This document shows positions 25,372-34,200 of a stretch of 64,000 bases of DNA, piece after piece. A model generated the notes under the pieces. It was not told the DNA's origin, made no database searches, and saw nothing but the letters and a program-made list of their open reading frames with translations. The position numbers were made by a program, and so were the translations under genes. The stretch covers positions 62,001 through 126,000 of the forward strand of contig NZ_JAMXIB010000007.1 of NCBI RefSeq assembly GCF_024006985.1, written 5' to 3'. Every line of letters begins with the position of its first letter. The first letter of the stretch is position 1. The DNA comes from Robiginitalea marina. GTDB lineage: Bacteria; Bacteroidota; Bacteroidia; Flavobacteriales; Flavobacteriaceae.

Positions 25372-26727
25372 ATGCAGCTACATTTTATTGCCATCGGGGG
25401 AAGCGCCATGCACAACCTGGCCCTGGCCCTCCACGACAAAGGATATGCCATAAGCGGCAGCGACGACGTCATCTTTGAGCCCTCCAGGAGCCGCCTGAAG
25501 GAGGCCGGCCTGCTTCCCGAAGCCGAGGGATGGTTCCCCGAAAAAATCCATCCCGGCCTCGATGCGGTGGTTTTGGGCATGCATGCCAAGGCCGACAACC
25601 CGGAACTGCAGCGGGCAGGGGAGCTCGGCATCCGGGTCTATTCCTACCCCGAATTCCTGTACGAGCAATCCAGGGGGAAGACCCGTGTGGTTATCGGGGG
25701 TAGCCATGGCAAAACGACCATTACCTCCATGATCCTCCACGTGATGGCGTATTGGAACCGCCCCGTCGATTTTATGGTGGGCGCCCAGTTGGAGGGTTTC
25801 GACCGCATGGTTCGCCTGACGGAGGACAACGAGTTCATCGTCCTGGAAGGGGATGAGTACCTGTCTTCCCCCCTGGACCCGACCCCCAAATTCCACCACT
25901 ACCAGCCAAACATTGCCCTGCTCAGCGGGATTGCCTGGGACCATATCAATGTATTCCCAACCTTCGAATCGTACCGCGAACAGTTCCTTAAATTCCTCCA
26001 TACCCTTGTTCCGGGGGGCAGCATTACCTACAATGCCGACGATGAAGGGCTCCGCGAAATCGTGGAAACCCTGGAGGCCCCGGTGCGGAAATTTCCCTAC
26101 ACGGTTCCGGCCTACAGGGTCGAAGGCGGTCAAACCTTGCTCGAAACCCCTGAGGGGGACCTCCCTTTGCAGGTATTCGGCCGGCACAACCTGAGCAACC
26201 TGGCGGGCGCCAAATGGATCTGCCAGCAAATGGGGGTAGATGAAGCGGAGTTCTATGAGGCCATGGCTACGTTTTCCGGGGCTGACAAGCGCCTGCAACT
26301 GCTGGCAAAAGGACCGCAGGGCTACGTCTTCAAAGATTTTGCGCATTCCCCGAGTAAGGTCAGGGCCACCACGGACGCGGTTAAGGAGCAATTTCCCGGG
26401 CACCGGGTGCTGGCCTGCCTGGAGTTACATACCTACAGCAGCCTGAACGCAGGGTTTTTGAAGCACTACAGCAATTGCCTTGATGCAGCGGATGCCGCCC
26501 TGGCCTTTTATGTGCCTGAATCCCTTGCCATCAAGGGCCTGGATCCCATAAGCCCCGAAGACATCAGGGAAGCTTTCGGGCGGCCAGACCTTGAGGTCTT
26601 CACCCACACCAACGCCCTTCAGGATTACCTGTCTTCGATTCCCCTGGAGCAAACCGTGGTCTTGCTGATGAGCAGCGGCAATTACGGGGGGCTCAACCTG
26701 GAGCGCCTGACCTCGAGGTTCTCCTGA
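25372..26727 (+). CDS. mpl: Mpl-type muropeptide ligase
   Basis: Mur-ligase family protein of 451 residues, closest in layout to UDP-N-acetylmuramate:L-alanyl-gamma-D-glutamyl-meso-diaminopimelate ligase, which recycles cell-wall tripeptide. N-terminal FIAIGGSAMHNLALALHDKG replaces the GxGGxGM loop of MurC; the ATP loop is GGSHGKTT (about residues 105-112). ATG 25372 is chosen because it follows the -7 box; the longer frame from 25261 includes the promoter. MurC itself has a different N-terminal loop, which favours Mpl. Confidence 0.88.
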   Translation: MQLHFIAIGGSAMHNLALALHDKGYAISGSDDVIFEPSRSRLKEAGLLPEAEGWFPEKIHPGLDAVVLGMHAKADNPELQRAGELGIRVYSYPEFLYEQSRGKTRVVIGGSHGKTTITSMILHVMAYWNRPVDFMVGAQLEGFDRMVRLTEDNEFIVLEGDEYLSSPLDPTPKFHHYQPNIALLSGIAWDHINVFPTFESYREQFLKFLHTLVPGGSITYNADDEGLREIVETLEAPVRKFPYTVPAYRVEGGQTLLETPEGDLPLQVFGRHNLSNLAGAKWICQQMGVDEAEFYEAMATFSGADKRLQLLAKGPQGYVFKDFAHSPSKVRATTDAVKEQFPGHRVLACLELHTYSSLNAGFLKHYSNCLDAADAALAFYVPESLAIKGLDPISPEDIREAFGRPDLEVFTHTNALQDYLSSIPLEQTVVLLMSSGNYGGLNLERLTSRFS

Positions 26728-26752
26728 ACCTCTGCTGGAGCCCCGCTTTTTC

Positions 26753-27196
26753 CTACACCCCAAACTGTTTTAGATGGTGGTCGAGGTGCTTATATTGCAT
26801 TTTTCCCCACTGTTCCCGGGTCATTACCCCGAAAATCGGGTGGGGGTTCCACTCAGGACGCCCTTCCAGGCGATGGAAAGCTTCCACCATTTCCCTGAGT
26901 TTTGGCAATTCCTCTTTGAGGTCCCTGGGTTCGCTGGCTTTGGCAAAGGGGGAGGTGGGCAGGTTCTTGCGATAGGGGCGGTCATTGTACAGGCCTTTCT
27001 TAAACAGCCAGATAATAAGGGGGTTTGGTTTCTTTTTGGGAGGTTTGTTCTCAATGCCCACCTTCAGTGGAATCTGGCAGTGCCAGGCCATTTGCCCAAC
27101 GGTCATACGCCCCCACTGGGGGGGTATCCCGTCTTCCAGCTTGTCGAGCCTGCTCAGGATTTCACTGCAGGTATCGGATTCAAACAAGGATTTCAT
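26753..27196 (-). CDS. DUF1569 domain protein
   Basis: A 147-residue protein of the DUF1569 (DinB-like four-helix) family. The HxxxH-type pattern is visible: MAWHCQIPL near residues 37-45 and YKHLDHHLKQFG at the end (135-146). DinB-like folds often bind a metal, but the role here is unknown. The frame is open far upstream through radC; ATG 27196 is chosen because it gives the family length. Divergent from radC. Confidence 0.8.
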   Translation of the reverse strand: MKSLFESDTCSEILSRLDKLEDGIPPQWGRMTVGQMAWHCQIPLKVGIENKPPKKKPNPLIIWLFKKGLYNDRPYRKNLPTSPFAKASEPRDLKEELPKLREMVEAFHRLEGRPEWNPHPIFGVMTREQWGKMQYKHLDHHLKQFGV

Positions 27197-27278
27197 AAAG
27201 TGGAATTTCTCCCTAAAATACAACTTTTCAAGAGCTCCCGCTGGGAGATTGCATCCTTTTTGGGTACTTAGTATCCCT

Positions 27279-27977
27279 ATGAAAAGGAAATCCAACAGCC
27301 TTCCGATAAAGCGCTGGGGGGAAGCTGACCGGCCCCGGGAACGGTTGCTTTCCAAAGGGTCGGGGAGCCTTTCGGACGCTGAGTTGCTGGCGTTGTTACT
27401 GGGATCGGGCTCCCTGGGTGAAAATGCCCTCGACCTCGCACGACGGATTTTGGGGGAGGCCGCCGGGGGCTGGAAAGGGCTTGGCCGGATGGGGGCGGAC
27501 CGGCTCATGGCGTTCGACGGGGTGGGCCCCGGGAAGGCCGTGCGGGTGGCGGCTGCCATGGAGGTGGCCAGGCGGTATGCCGTTTCTTCACCCCCAATGG
27601 GCAGCCCGATCCGCCAGAGCCGCGATGCCTTCGAACAGGTCAGGCCCCTTTTTGCCGACCTGATGCACGAGGAATTCTGGGTGCTGTACCTGAACAACGC
27701 CAACCGCACCCGGTTGTGCTTCCAGGTGAGCAAAGGGGGGCTCACGGGTACCCTGGTCGATGTCCGGATCATCCTTAAAAAGGCCCTTGAACTGGGCGCT
27801 GTGGGCCTGATCCTGGCCCATAACCACCCCTCCGGCAACCTGCGCCCCAGCAATGCCGACCTGCAGATTACCCGGAAGGCAAAGAAGGCTGCTGCCATGA
27901 TGGACATCCGGCTTTTGGACCATTTGATTGTACATGGCGGGGAATATCTTAGTTTTGCGGATGAACAGTTGTTATAA
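27279..27977 (+). CDS. radC: DNA repair-associated protein RadC (JAMM/MPN+)
   Basis: A 232-residue RadC protein: N-terminal helix-hairpin-helix-like region (FDGVGPGKA around 79-87) and a JAMM metalloenzyme core with HNHPSGN at 181-187, Asp194 and Glu132. The exact biochemical role of RadC is unsettled despite the name. The open frame extends upstream to 26985 but that part lies opposite the DUF1569 gene; ATG 27279 matches the usual family start. First gene of a unit with the two following genes. Confidence 0.92.
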   Translation: MKRKSNSLPIKRWGEADRPRERLLSKGSGSLSDAELLALLLGSGSLGENALDLARRILGEAAGGWKGLGRMGADRLMAFDGVGPGKAVRVAAAMEVARRYAVSSPPMGSPIRQSRDAFEQVRPLFADLMHEEFWVLYLNNANRTRLCFQVSKGGLTGTLVDVRIILKKALELGAVGLILAHNHPSGNLRPSNADLQITRKAKKAAAMMDIRLLDHLIVHGGEYLSFADEQLL

Positions 27978-27989
27978 CCCCAGCGCCCT

Positions 27990-29285
27990 GTGCTCCTGAT
28001 CTATACCCATAAAGTCAGCCCGAGGTTTACGTATATCGCCCGGCAACTCTTTACCCGTATCCTGGGCATTGAGGTGGGCTTCAGCAGCAAGGTGGAGGAT
28101 TTCATCAAACATAAGGGCCCCAAGATCACCTACACGCGGCAACCCCTGCAAAACGAATTTTTTGTGCGCAGCCACGAGCTGCTCTTCCAACAGGGCATAG
28201 GGGAGGTCGATATTCAGGTAGGCGACTGGGAGGGCCTTCCGTGCTTTTTCCGCACCGGGGAGCGGAGCAACCTGCCCTATGATATTTTTGCGGCATCATT
28301 TTACCTTATAAGCCGGTATGAGGAGTACCTGCCCCATGTGAAGGATTTGCACGGGCGTTTCCCGCCCAGGGAGAGCCTGGCCTTTGCCCATGGTTTCCTG
28401 CGGTTGCCCCTGGTGGACCTCTGGGCCCAAAAGCTCCTGGAAAAACTCCGGGAACGGTTTCCGGAACTCCGGGGCAGGGGGGAAGCCTACCGCTTCCGCC
28501 CGGTTGTGGATGTCACCACCTCCCATTGCTATGCCCACCGGGGGTTCTTCCGGGGGATGGCAGGTTTGCTCTTCGACCTCTCCCGGTTTCGCCTCAAAAG
28601 GGTATGGGAGCGGTTGCGGGTTTGGGTAAAGCCTTCCCTGGACCCCTATGACAACTATAACCGACTTATCGGCCTTGACCAGAAGTATGGGGCACGGACC
28701 CAGTTTTTTTTCCAGTTCGCCGAGTATTCCACCTATGACAAGAATGTCTCTCCCTACAATAACGCGTTCCGGTACCTGATTAAGTCCGTAGCCGATTATT
28801 GCACGGTCTCCCTTGCCGTTTCCTATACGGCGTTCCAGGATGTGGAGACCCTGAAGGAAGAAAAGAGGAGGCTTTCCGAGGTCCTCCACAGGCCGATTCA
28901 CGCCTCCCGCCTGCGCTATAACCGGGTGGAGGTGCCCTATACCTACCGCAACCTTATCGAAGCTGAGTTCACGGAAGACTTTACCATGGGCTATACCCAC
29001 GAGATCGGCTTCCGGGCCAGTACCTGTACCCCTTTCTTTTTTTACGATATTGCCCTGGAGGCACAACAACCTATAAAGGTGCATCCTTTTGCCTTCCACG
29101 ATTATGCCCTGCTGGCCTATTCCTCCCCCAGGGTCCTCTGGGAGGATCTGGACCGCATCCACGCCCAGGTCAAAAGCGTGGGCGGGCAGTTGATCCCCGT
29201 ATTTTCGAACGAACTCCTTGGGGGGGAACAGCAAACCGACTGGCTCGGGTTGTATGAGGAGGTCTTAAAGCGCTACCATGCTTAA
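27990..29285 (+). CDS. DUF7033/polysaccharide deacetylase-like protein
   Basis: A 431-residue protein resembling the DUF7033-containing, polysaccharide-deacetylase-like proteins of Bacteroidota. Visible features: N-terminal domain (about 1-120) followed by an RPVVDVTTSHCYAHRG segment that resembles the NodB-type first motif with Asp, and a later MGYTHEIGFRAST motif. No signal peptide. Start is GTG 27990, 12 bases after radC. No catalytic assignment is made. Its last 8 bases overlap the HAD gene. Confidence 0.7.
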   Translation: MLLIYTHKVSPRFTYIARQLFTRILGIEVGFSSKVEDFIKHKGPKITYTRQPLQNEFFVRSHELLFQQGIGEVDIQVGDWEGLPCFFRTGERSNLPYDIFAASFYLISRYEEYLPHVKDLHGRFPPRESLAFAHGFLRLPLVDLWAQKLLEKLRERFPELRGRGEAYRFRPVVDVTTSHCYAHRGFFRGMAGLLFDLSRFRLKRVWERLRVWVKPSLDPYDNYNRLIGLDQKYGARTQFFFQFAEYSTYDKNVSPYNNAFRYLIKSVADYCTVSLAVSYTAFQDVETLKEEKRRLSEVLHRPIHASRLRYNRVEVPYTYRNLIEAEFTEDFTMGYTHEIGFRASTCTPFFFYDIALEAQQPIKVHPFAFHDYALLAYSSPRVLWEDLDRIHAQVKSVGGQLIPVFSNELLGGEQQTDWLGLYEEVLKRYHA

Positions 29286-29967
29286 GCAGCCGATCAGCGA
29301 TGTGTTCTTTGACCTGGACCACACCCTCTGGGATTTTGAACGCAATTCTGCCCTCACCTATGACGGCCTGTTCCGACAACACGGCATAGGCGTTGGGCTG
29401 GAAGAGTTCCTAAGGCATTACGTGCCCCTGAACCTTTGGTTTTGGAAACAGTACAGGGAAGGGAGAATCAGCCAGGAAACCCTGCGGTACGAGCGCCTGA
29501 AGACCGCCTTTGACCGGTTGGGTTACCCGGTTTCCGATTCCCAAATCGGCCAGCTCTCCAGGGGATATCTGGAAGGGCTTACCACGCATACCCACCTGGT
29601 TCCGTATTGCCTGGAAGTCCTCGAATACCTGAGTGGTCGCTACCGCCTGCACATCATCACAAACGGCTTTGAGGAGGTGCAATCCAGAAAGTTGAAGAAC
29701 AGTAAAATAGAGCATTATTTCAGGGAGGTGGTCAACGCCGACCGCGCCGGGGCAAAAAAACCGGATCCGCGAATTTTCAGGGTGGCCCTGGAGGCGGCCG
29801 GCATCGATCCTCAGCAAGGCGTGATGATTGGCGATAGTACCGAAGCAGATATCCTCGGGGCCCGGGCGGTTGGTCTGCAGGCTTTGCATTACAATGTCCA
29901 TGGTGAGGCCGGCCATGCGTTTTGCCCCATTATTTATGATTTACGGGAAATAAAAACCTTTCTTTAG
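29278..29967 (+). CDS. HAD-family hydrolase, YjjG type
   Basis: A 229-residue haloacid dehalogenase-fold phosphatase. Motif I DLDHT (Asp12, Asp14, Thr16), motif II ITNGF, motif III Lys in AKKPDP and motif IV GDSTEADILGA are all present, with an alpha-helical cap (about 17-100). It resembles YjjG-like nucleotide phosphatases that remove noncanonical pyrimidine nucleotides; the true substrate is not known. Overlaps the previous gene by 8 bases, indicating translational coupling. Confidence 0.9.
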   Translation: MLKQPISDVFFDLDHTLWDFERNSALTYDGLFRQHGIGVGLEEFLRHYVPLNLWFWKQYREGRISQETLRYERLKTAFDRLGYPVSDSQIGQLSRGYLEGLTTHTHLVPYCLEVLEYLSGRYRLHIITNGFEEVQSRKLKNSKIEHYFREVVNADRAGAKKPDPRIFRVALEAAGIDPQQGVMIGDSTEADILGARAVGLQALHYNVHGEAGHAFCPIIYDLREIKTFL

Positions 29968-30030
29968 AGTTATTAAGGGAAAGACCTGGTCTGCCGGAAG
30001 TCTCACAGGCAGGGTCCAGACCTGACCGCT

Positions 30031-30573
30031 ATGAAGAAGCTGGGATTATTAACCGGGGTATTCCTCTTGTGCTGCCTCTCTTCCTGTGTGGAACAACAGA
30101 ATTTCGAGCAGTACGATGAGGTGGCTGTAACCCCATTGCTGGAAGCGGCCCTGCTGTACCTGGAAACGCCGGAATCGGAAATAAACCGGCAAACCTCCCC
30201 CTCCTTTGTCAGCACCACATTTGATTTTGAAGCCTTCTCGGAACAATTTGTTGCCGAAGGGATCCTGGAAGGGTCCCTGATCTACCAGCTGGAGAATACC
30301 ACCAGCAAGCCCCTGCAGATTACCCTGGAATTCCTCGATGCCTCCGGGCAGGTCCTGGATACCGAAACCTTCCTGATGGATCCGGCCCCCACGGCCATCC
30401 TGAACCGGGAGGTGGTATACGGACCCGCTGGGAAGCCCCTCGAAATCCTCACCAACACCACGGCCCTGAGGGTCAGCGGTACCAACCTGGGCGACCAGAC
30501 CAGTGTCTCCGGGGAGCCTGAACCCCGATTTGTGCTGCGATCGACGGCCAAATTCCGGATTTCCCTGACATGA
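30031..30573 (+). CDS. Hypothetical lipoprotein
   Basis: A 180-residue lipoprotein: signal MKKLGLLTGVFLLCCLSSC (Cys19) followed by VEQQNFEQYDE. The rest has alternating hydrophobic strands, so an all-beta fold is likely. Family not recognised. It starts a three-gene unit with a predicted outer-membrane protein (overlap ATGA) and a secreted protein, so it may be a partner of that membrane protein. Confidence 0.75.
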   Translation: MKKLGLLTGVFLLCCLSSCVEQQNFEQYDEVAVTPLLEAALLYLETPESEINRQTSPSFVSTTFDFEAFSEQFVAEGILEGSLIYQLENTTSKPLQITLEFLDASGQVLDTETFLMDPAPTAILNREVVYGPAGKPLEILTNTTALRVSGTNLGDQTSVSGEPEPRFVLRSTAKFRISLT

Positions 30574-32021
30574 AACTCTGGCTGCGCTGTTTCCTGGCCT
30601 TCTTTGCGGGCCTGACTCCTTTAATGGGGCAGCACCGCCCGCTCCTGTATGATTTTACGGAAATCCCCCAATCCCTGCTGCTTAACCCGGGAGCGGCCCA
30701 TGAATCGCAATGGTACGCAGGGGTACCCTTGTTATCAGGGGTTTCGCTCAGGGCCGGAAGCAGTGGGATAACCGTGCAGGACCTCTTTGCCGATGACGGC
30801 CTTGACATCAACGACAAGATCCGCGAGCGAGCCATAAACGGGCTGCAGCCCGGGGATGAGGTTTCAGCGACCCTGCAAATGGAGTTGCTCAGCGGCGGCT
30901 TTCGGGGCAAACGCCGACCGGATGATTTTTATTCTTTTGGGGTGTACACCGAAGTCGATGCCATCAACTATTGGCCCCGGGACCTCGCCATCCTGGCCTG
31001 GGAAGGGAATGCGGACCAGCTTGGCCGGCGGTTCAACCTGGGCCACCTGAAAACCAGGGGTGAAATGCTCAATGTGTTTCATTTCGGGATTAACCGGAAG
31101 GTAAGCGAGCGGCTGATCCTGGGGGTACGGGCCAAGATCTTTTCCGGAATCTTCCAGTTTCAATCGACCCGGAACCGCGGGTATTTTGTAACCACACAGG
31201 GGGAAAATAACCTCCTGGCCAATACGCTGTCTTCCCAGATGGGCTTGCAGTCCTCGGGCCTGGAAGGCTTGAGGAGGGAATTAAGCGCCGATGGGGCCGA
31301 CCAGGGGGCCGTACTTCAGGACTTTCTGGTGCGCAGGGGTTTTTTCGGGGGCGACCTCGGCTTTGGGGCCGACCTGGGTTTTACCTATACCCTCAAGCCC
31401 CGGCTGGTGCTGACCGGGAGCCTGCTCGACCTGGGCTTTATGGTGCACGCCTCGGATGTGAGGAATTTTACCCTGGAGGGCACGGCCACCTCCGAAGGGG
31501 TGGAGATCATCCTGCCCGATTCCCTCGCCGACCCCGATGCGGATTTCTGGCAGGACCTGGTCGACGAGATCGAGGCGCTGGTCCCCTTTGAAGAGGATGC
31601 CAAAACCTATGTTGCCTTGCGTCCCACAAAACTCTATGCTTCCCTCCGGTACAACCTTGGCGGTACCCCACCGCCAAAGGGTCCGTGCGACTGCGATTAC
31701 CGCACCTCCCGCCCCCTGAAGGAGCAACCCTACAGCAGCGCCTTCGGGGCCCAGCTTTTTATGGTGAACCGCCCCAGGGGGCCGCAAGCGGCCCTTACCG
31801 CTTTTTACCAGAAACGCTTTGGCAATGCCCTGGCCATAAAGGCCTCCTACACTGCAGACAAATTTTCCCTGACCAATATCGGGCTGGGGTTCAACCTGCA
31901 GGCGGGCCCCCTGGAACTATACGTGCTGGCCGACAATTTGCTGGCCTACCGCAACCTGGCCAACGCCCATACGGCTTCTTTACAGTTCGGCCTAAATATC
32001 CTATCTTGGGGCAGGAATTGA
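30570..32021 (+). CDS. DUF5723-like predicted outer-membrane protein
   Basis: A 483-residue secreted protein (signal to about residue 20, LMGQ). It contains many alternating beta stretches ending in aromatic residues, and the start LLYDFTEIPQSLLLNPGA resembles DUF5723/PorP-like outer-membrane proteins that begin with NPG. A conserved-looking NRPRGPQAALTAFYQK segment lies near 390. Function unknown. It shares an ATGA overlap with the lipoprotein upstream and is followed by a secreted gene after 16 bases. Confidence 0.72.
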   Translation: MKLWLRCFLAFFAGLTPLMGQHRPLLYDFTEIPQSLLLNPGAAHESQWYAGVPLLSGVSLRAGSSGITVQDLFADDGLDINDKIRERAINGLQPGDEVSATLQMELLSGGFRGKRRPDDFYSFGVYTEVDAINYWPRDLAILAWEGNADQLGRRFNLGHLKTRGEMLNVFHFGINRKVSERLILGVRAKIFSGIFQFQSTRNRGYFVTTQGENNLLANTLSSQMGLQSSGLEGLRRELSADGADQGAVLQDFLVRRGFFGGDLGFGADLGFTYTLKPRLVLTGSLLDLGFMVHASDVRNFTLEGTATSEGVEIILPDSLADPDADFWQDLVDEIEALVPFEEDAKTYVALRPTKLYASLRYNLGGTPPPKGPCDCDYRTSRPLKEQPYSSAFGAQLFMVNRPRGPQAALTAFYQKRFGNALAIKASYTADKFSLTNIGLGFNLQAGPLELYVLADNLLAYRNLANAHTASLQFGLNILSWGRN

Positions 32022-32037
32022 ATCAAAAACAGCCGTT

Positions 32038-32835
32038 TTGAAAAAGACCCTGCTCCTTGTAGTCTTACTGTTTCCCCTGCTTAAGGCCGGTGCCCAGCTC
32101 AACCGCTACAAGTATATTGTAGTGCCCCTGCAATTTGAGGCATTCAGGCAGCCGAACCAGCACCAGACCAGTACGCTGGTCAAGCACCTTTTTGTTCAGG
32201 AGGGTTTTACAGCTGTCTATGACAATGCCCTCCCGGAAGACCTGCTCGCCCAACCCTGCCTTGGGCTTCGTACGCGCCTGGAAGACGAATCTTCCCTTTT
32301 CCAGACGAAGGTAAGGCTGGTCCTGATGGATTGCCAGGGCCGGGTGGTTTTCGAGACCCAGGAAGGAAAAAGCCGGGAAAAAGATTATAAGCTGTCGTAC
32401 CGGGAGGCCATTTCCGAGGCCTTCTCCTCCCTGCAGGGGATCGCCTACGCCTATACCCCCCCCGAAGAGAAGCGCGAAACCGTGGAAGTGGTTGCCGGCG
32501 TCAGGGAGACCCCAGCTCCTGTAGGGGATGCCCTGGAAGTACCCCCCTCGCCTGAAGTGGTTGTGGCCGTTGTGCCGGTGCCCTCTCAGGAAACGCCTGA
32601 AATAGGGGAGGAGGCCGAACTCCTGTACGCGCAACCCGTGGAAAACGGGTACCAACTGGTAGATAGCCTCCCGAGCGTGCGAATGAAATTGCTCAATACC
32701 TCCCGCCCGGATACCTTTATCGCCATGGTCGACGGGGTAGCCCAGGGGATGGTCTATAACAAGGAGGGGCAGTGGTGGCACGAATTTTACCTCGAGGGCA
32801 GGCCCCAGTTGCGCAAACTCCGCATCAAATTCTAG
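32038..32835 (+). CDS. Hypothetical secreted protein
   Basis: A 265-residue protein with a signal peptide (MKKTLLLVVLLFPLLKAGAQ), then a beta-rich domain (about 21-140), a Pro/Val/Glu-rich linker (145-195) and a C-terminal domain. Family not recognised. Start is TTG 32038: the MKK start of the signal peptide fits and no ATG lies nearby. The end overlaps rarA by 4 bases tail to tail. Confidence 0.72.
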   Translation: MKKTLLLVVLLFPLLKAGAQLNRYKYIVVPLQFEAFRQPNQHQTSTLVKHLFVQEGFTAVYDNALPEDLLAQPCLGLRTRLEDESSLFQTKVRLVLMDCQGRVVFETQEGKSREKDYKLSYREAISEAFSSLQGIAYAYTPPEEKRETVEVVAGVRETPAPVGDALEVPPSPEVVVAVVPVPSQETPEIGEEAELLYAQPVENGYQLVDSLPSVRMKLLNTSRPDTFIAMVDGVAQGMVYNKEGQWWHEFYLEGRPQLRKLRIKF

Positions 32836-34109
32836 GGGTTGTACTTGTCCTTCCAGCGGCTTTTCAAGAAGTCCCGCAGGGCCACTTCCCGGGGGTTGTT
32901 CCCAGACCGGTAAAAATCGGTGCCTGACAGGGCATCGGGCAGGAATTCCATAGGGGCGAAATTGCCCGGATAATCATGGGCATACGCATAGGCCTCCCCG
33001 TATCCCAACTCTTTCATCAGTTGCGTTGGCGCATTGCGAAGGGGTAGGGGGACGGAAAGGTCGCCGCTGTTTCGCACTTCCTGCTGCGCCTTTTTAATCG
33101 CTGCGTAGGAACTGTTGCTCTTAGGGGAGGTGGCCAGGTAAATGGCACACTGGCTGAGCAGGATCCGGGCCTCGGGGTACCCTATGGCCTGCACCGCCTG
33201 GAAGGTGGAATTGGCAATCACCAGGGCGGTGGGGTTGGCCAGGCCTATATCTTCGGAAGCCGCAATCAGCATCCGCCGGGCAATAAAGGTCACATCCTCC
33301 CCGCCTTCCACCATGCGAGCCAGCCAGTAGACCGCCGCATTGGGATCGCTGCCCCGGATGGATTTGATAAAGGCCGAAACGATGTCGTAATGTTGCTCCC
33401 CCGCCTTGTCGTACCGAAGCGGCTGTTGCTGCACGAGTTCACTTACCTTTTGGTCGTTAATGGCCACCTCATCCCCTAGTGCGGACCCAACCACCAGCTC
33501 GAAAATATTCAGCAATTTCCTGCCGTCGCCCCCCGACAGGCGCAGGAGCATGTCGGTTTGCTCCAGGGCGATATTCTTTTCGCGAAGCCAGGGGTCCTCT
33601 TCCATGGCCCTGTGGAGGAGAGCCTCCAGGTCCTCCCGTCCGAGAGGCTTCAGGGTATAGACCTGGCAACGGGAAAGCAGGGCCGGGATCACTTCGAAAC
33701 TCGGGTTTTCGGTGGTGGCCCCGATCAGGGTCACCCACCCTTTTTCAACAGCGCCCAGCAGGGAGTCCTGCTGCGATTTGCTGAAGCGGTGGATTTCGTC
33801 TATAAAGAGGATGGGGTTTTTTGAAGTAAATAAGCCCCCGCTTTGCCGGGCTTTGTCCAGTACTTCCCGCACCTCCCGAACCCCGCTGTTGATGGCACTG
33901 AGGGTATGGAACGGCCTGCCGCTTTGCTCGGCAATGATCTGCGCCAGGCTGGTCTTTCCCGTTCCGGGAGGGCCCCAGAATATCAGGGAAGGCAGGTTTC
34001 CCCGCTCGATCTGGCGGATCAGGGCTCCTTCAGGGCCCACCAGGTGCTCCTGGCTGATGAATTCGCTCAGCTTCCTGGGGCGGATGCGTTCGGCCAATGG
34101 TTCGTTCAT
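32832..34109 (-). CDS. rarA: Replication-associated recombination protein RarA (MgsA)
   Basis: AAA+ ATPase of 425 residues acting at stalled replication forks. Walker A GPPGTGKT (about 46-53), Walker B LFIDEIHRF, sensor region ATTENPSF, and C-terminal tetramerisation part (SDPNAAVYWLARM and AYAHDYPGNF) are all present. Divergent from the rhomboid gene across 91 bases. Confidence 0.95.
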   Translation of the reverse strand: MNEPLAERIRPRKLSEFISQEHLVGPEGALIRQIERGNLPSLIFWGPPGTGKTSLAQIIAEQSGRPFHTLSAINSGVREVREVLDKARQSGGLFTSKNPILFIDEIHRFSKSQQDSLLGAVEKGWVTLIGATTENPSFEVIPALLSRCQVYTLKPLGREDLEALLHRAMEEDPWLREKNIALEQTDMLLRLSGGDGRKLLNIFELVVGSALGDEVAINDQKVSELVQQQPLRYDKAGEQHYDIVSAFIKSIRGSDPNAAVYWLARMVEGGEDVTFIARRMLIAASEDIGLANPTALVIANSTFQAVQAIGYPEARILLSQCAIYLATSPKSNSSYAAIKKAQQEVRNSGDLSVPLPLRNAPTQLMKELGYGEAYAYAHDYPGNFAPMEFLPDALSGTDFYRSGNNPREVALRDFLKSRWKDKYNP

Positions 34110-34164
34110 ACCGTAAAAATACTATAAATCCCACGTCGGCTTGTGCAAGTGGCATCGAAATCCC

Positions 34165-34196
34165 TTGGAGGTTTCCCAGGGTTCGTGCTACCTTGC
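34165..34196 (+). promoter_or_regulatory. Promoter of rhomboid gene
   Basis: TTG at 34165-34167 and a -7-like TACCTTGC at 34189-34196, 21 bases apart, ending 4 bases before ATG 34201. One or two mismatches in the box; leaderless mRNA predicted. Confidence 0.45.
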
Positions 34197-34200
34197 AGGT

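Noticed and set aside
27197-27907. Upstream extension of the DUF1569 frame
   Set aside because: Runs antisense through radC, which is well supported; the family length fits a start at 27196.
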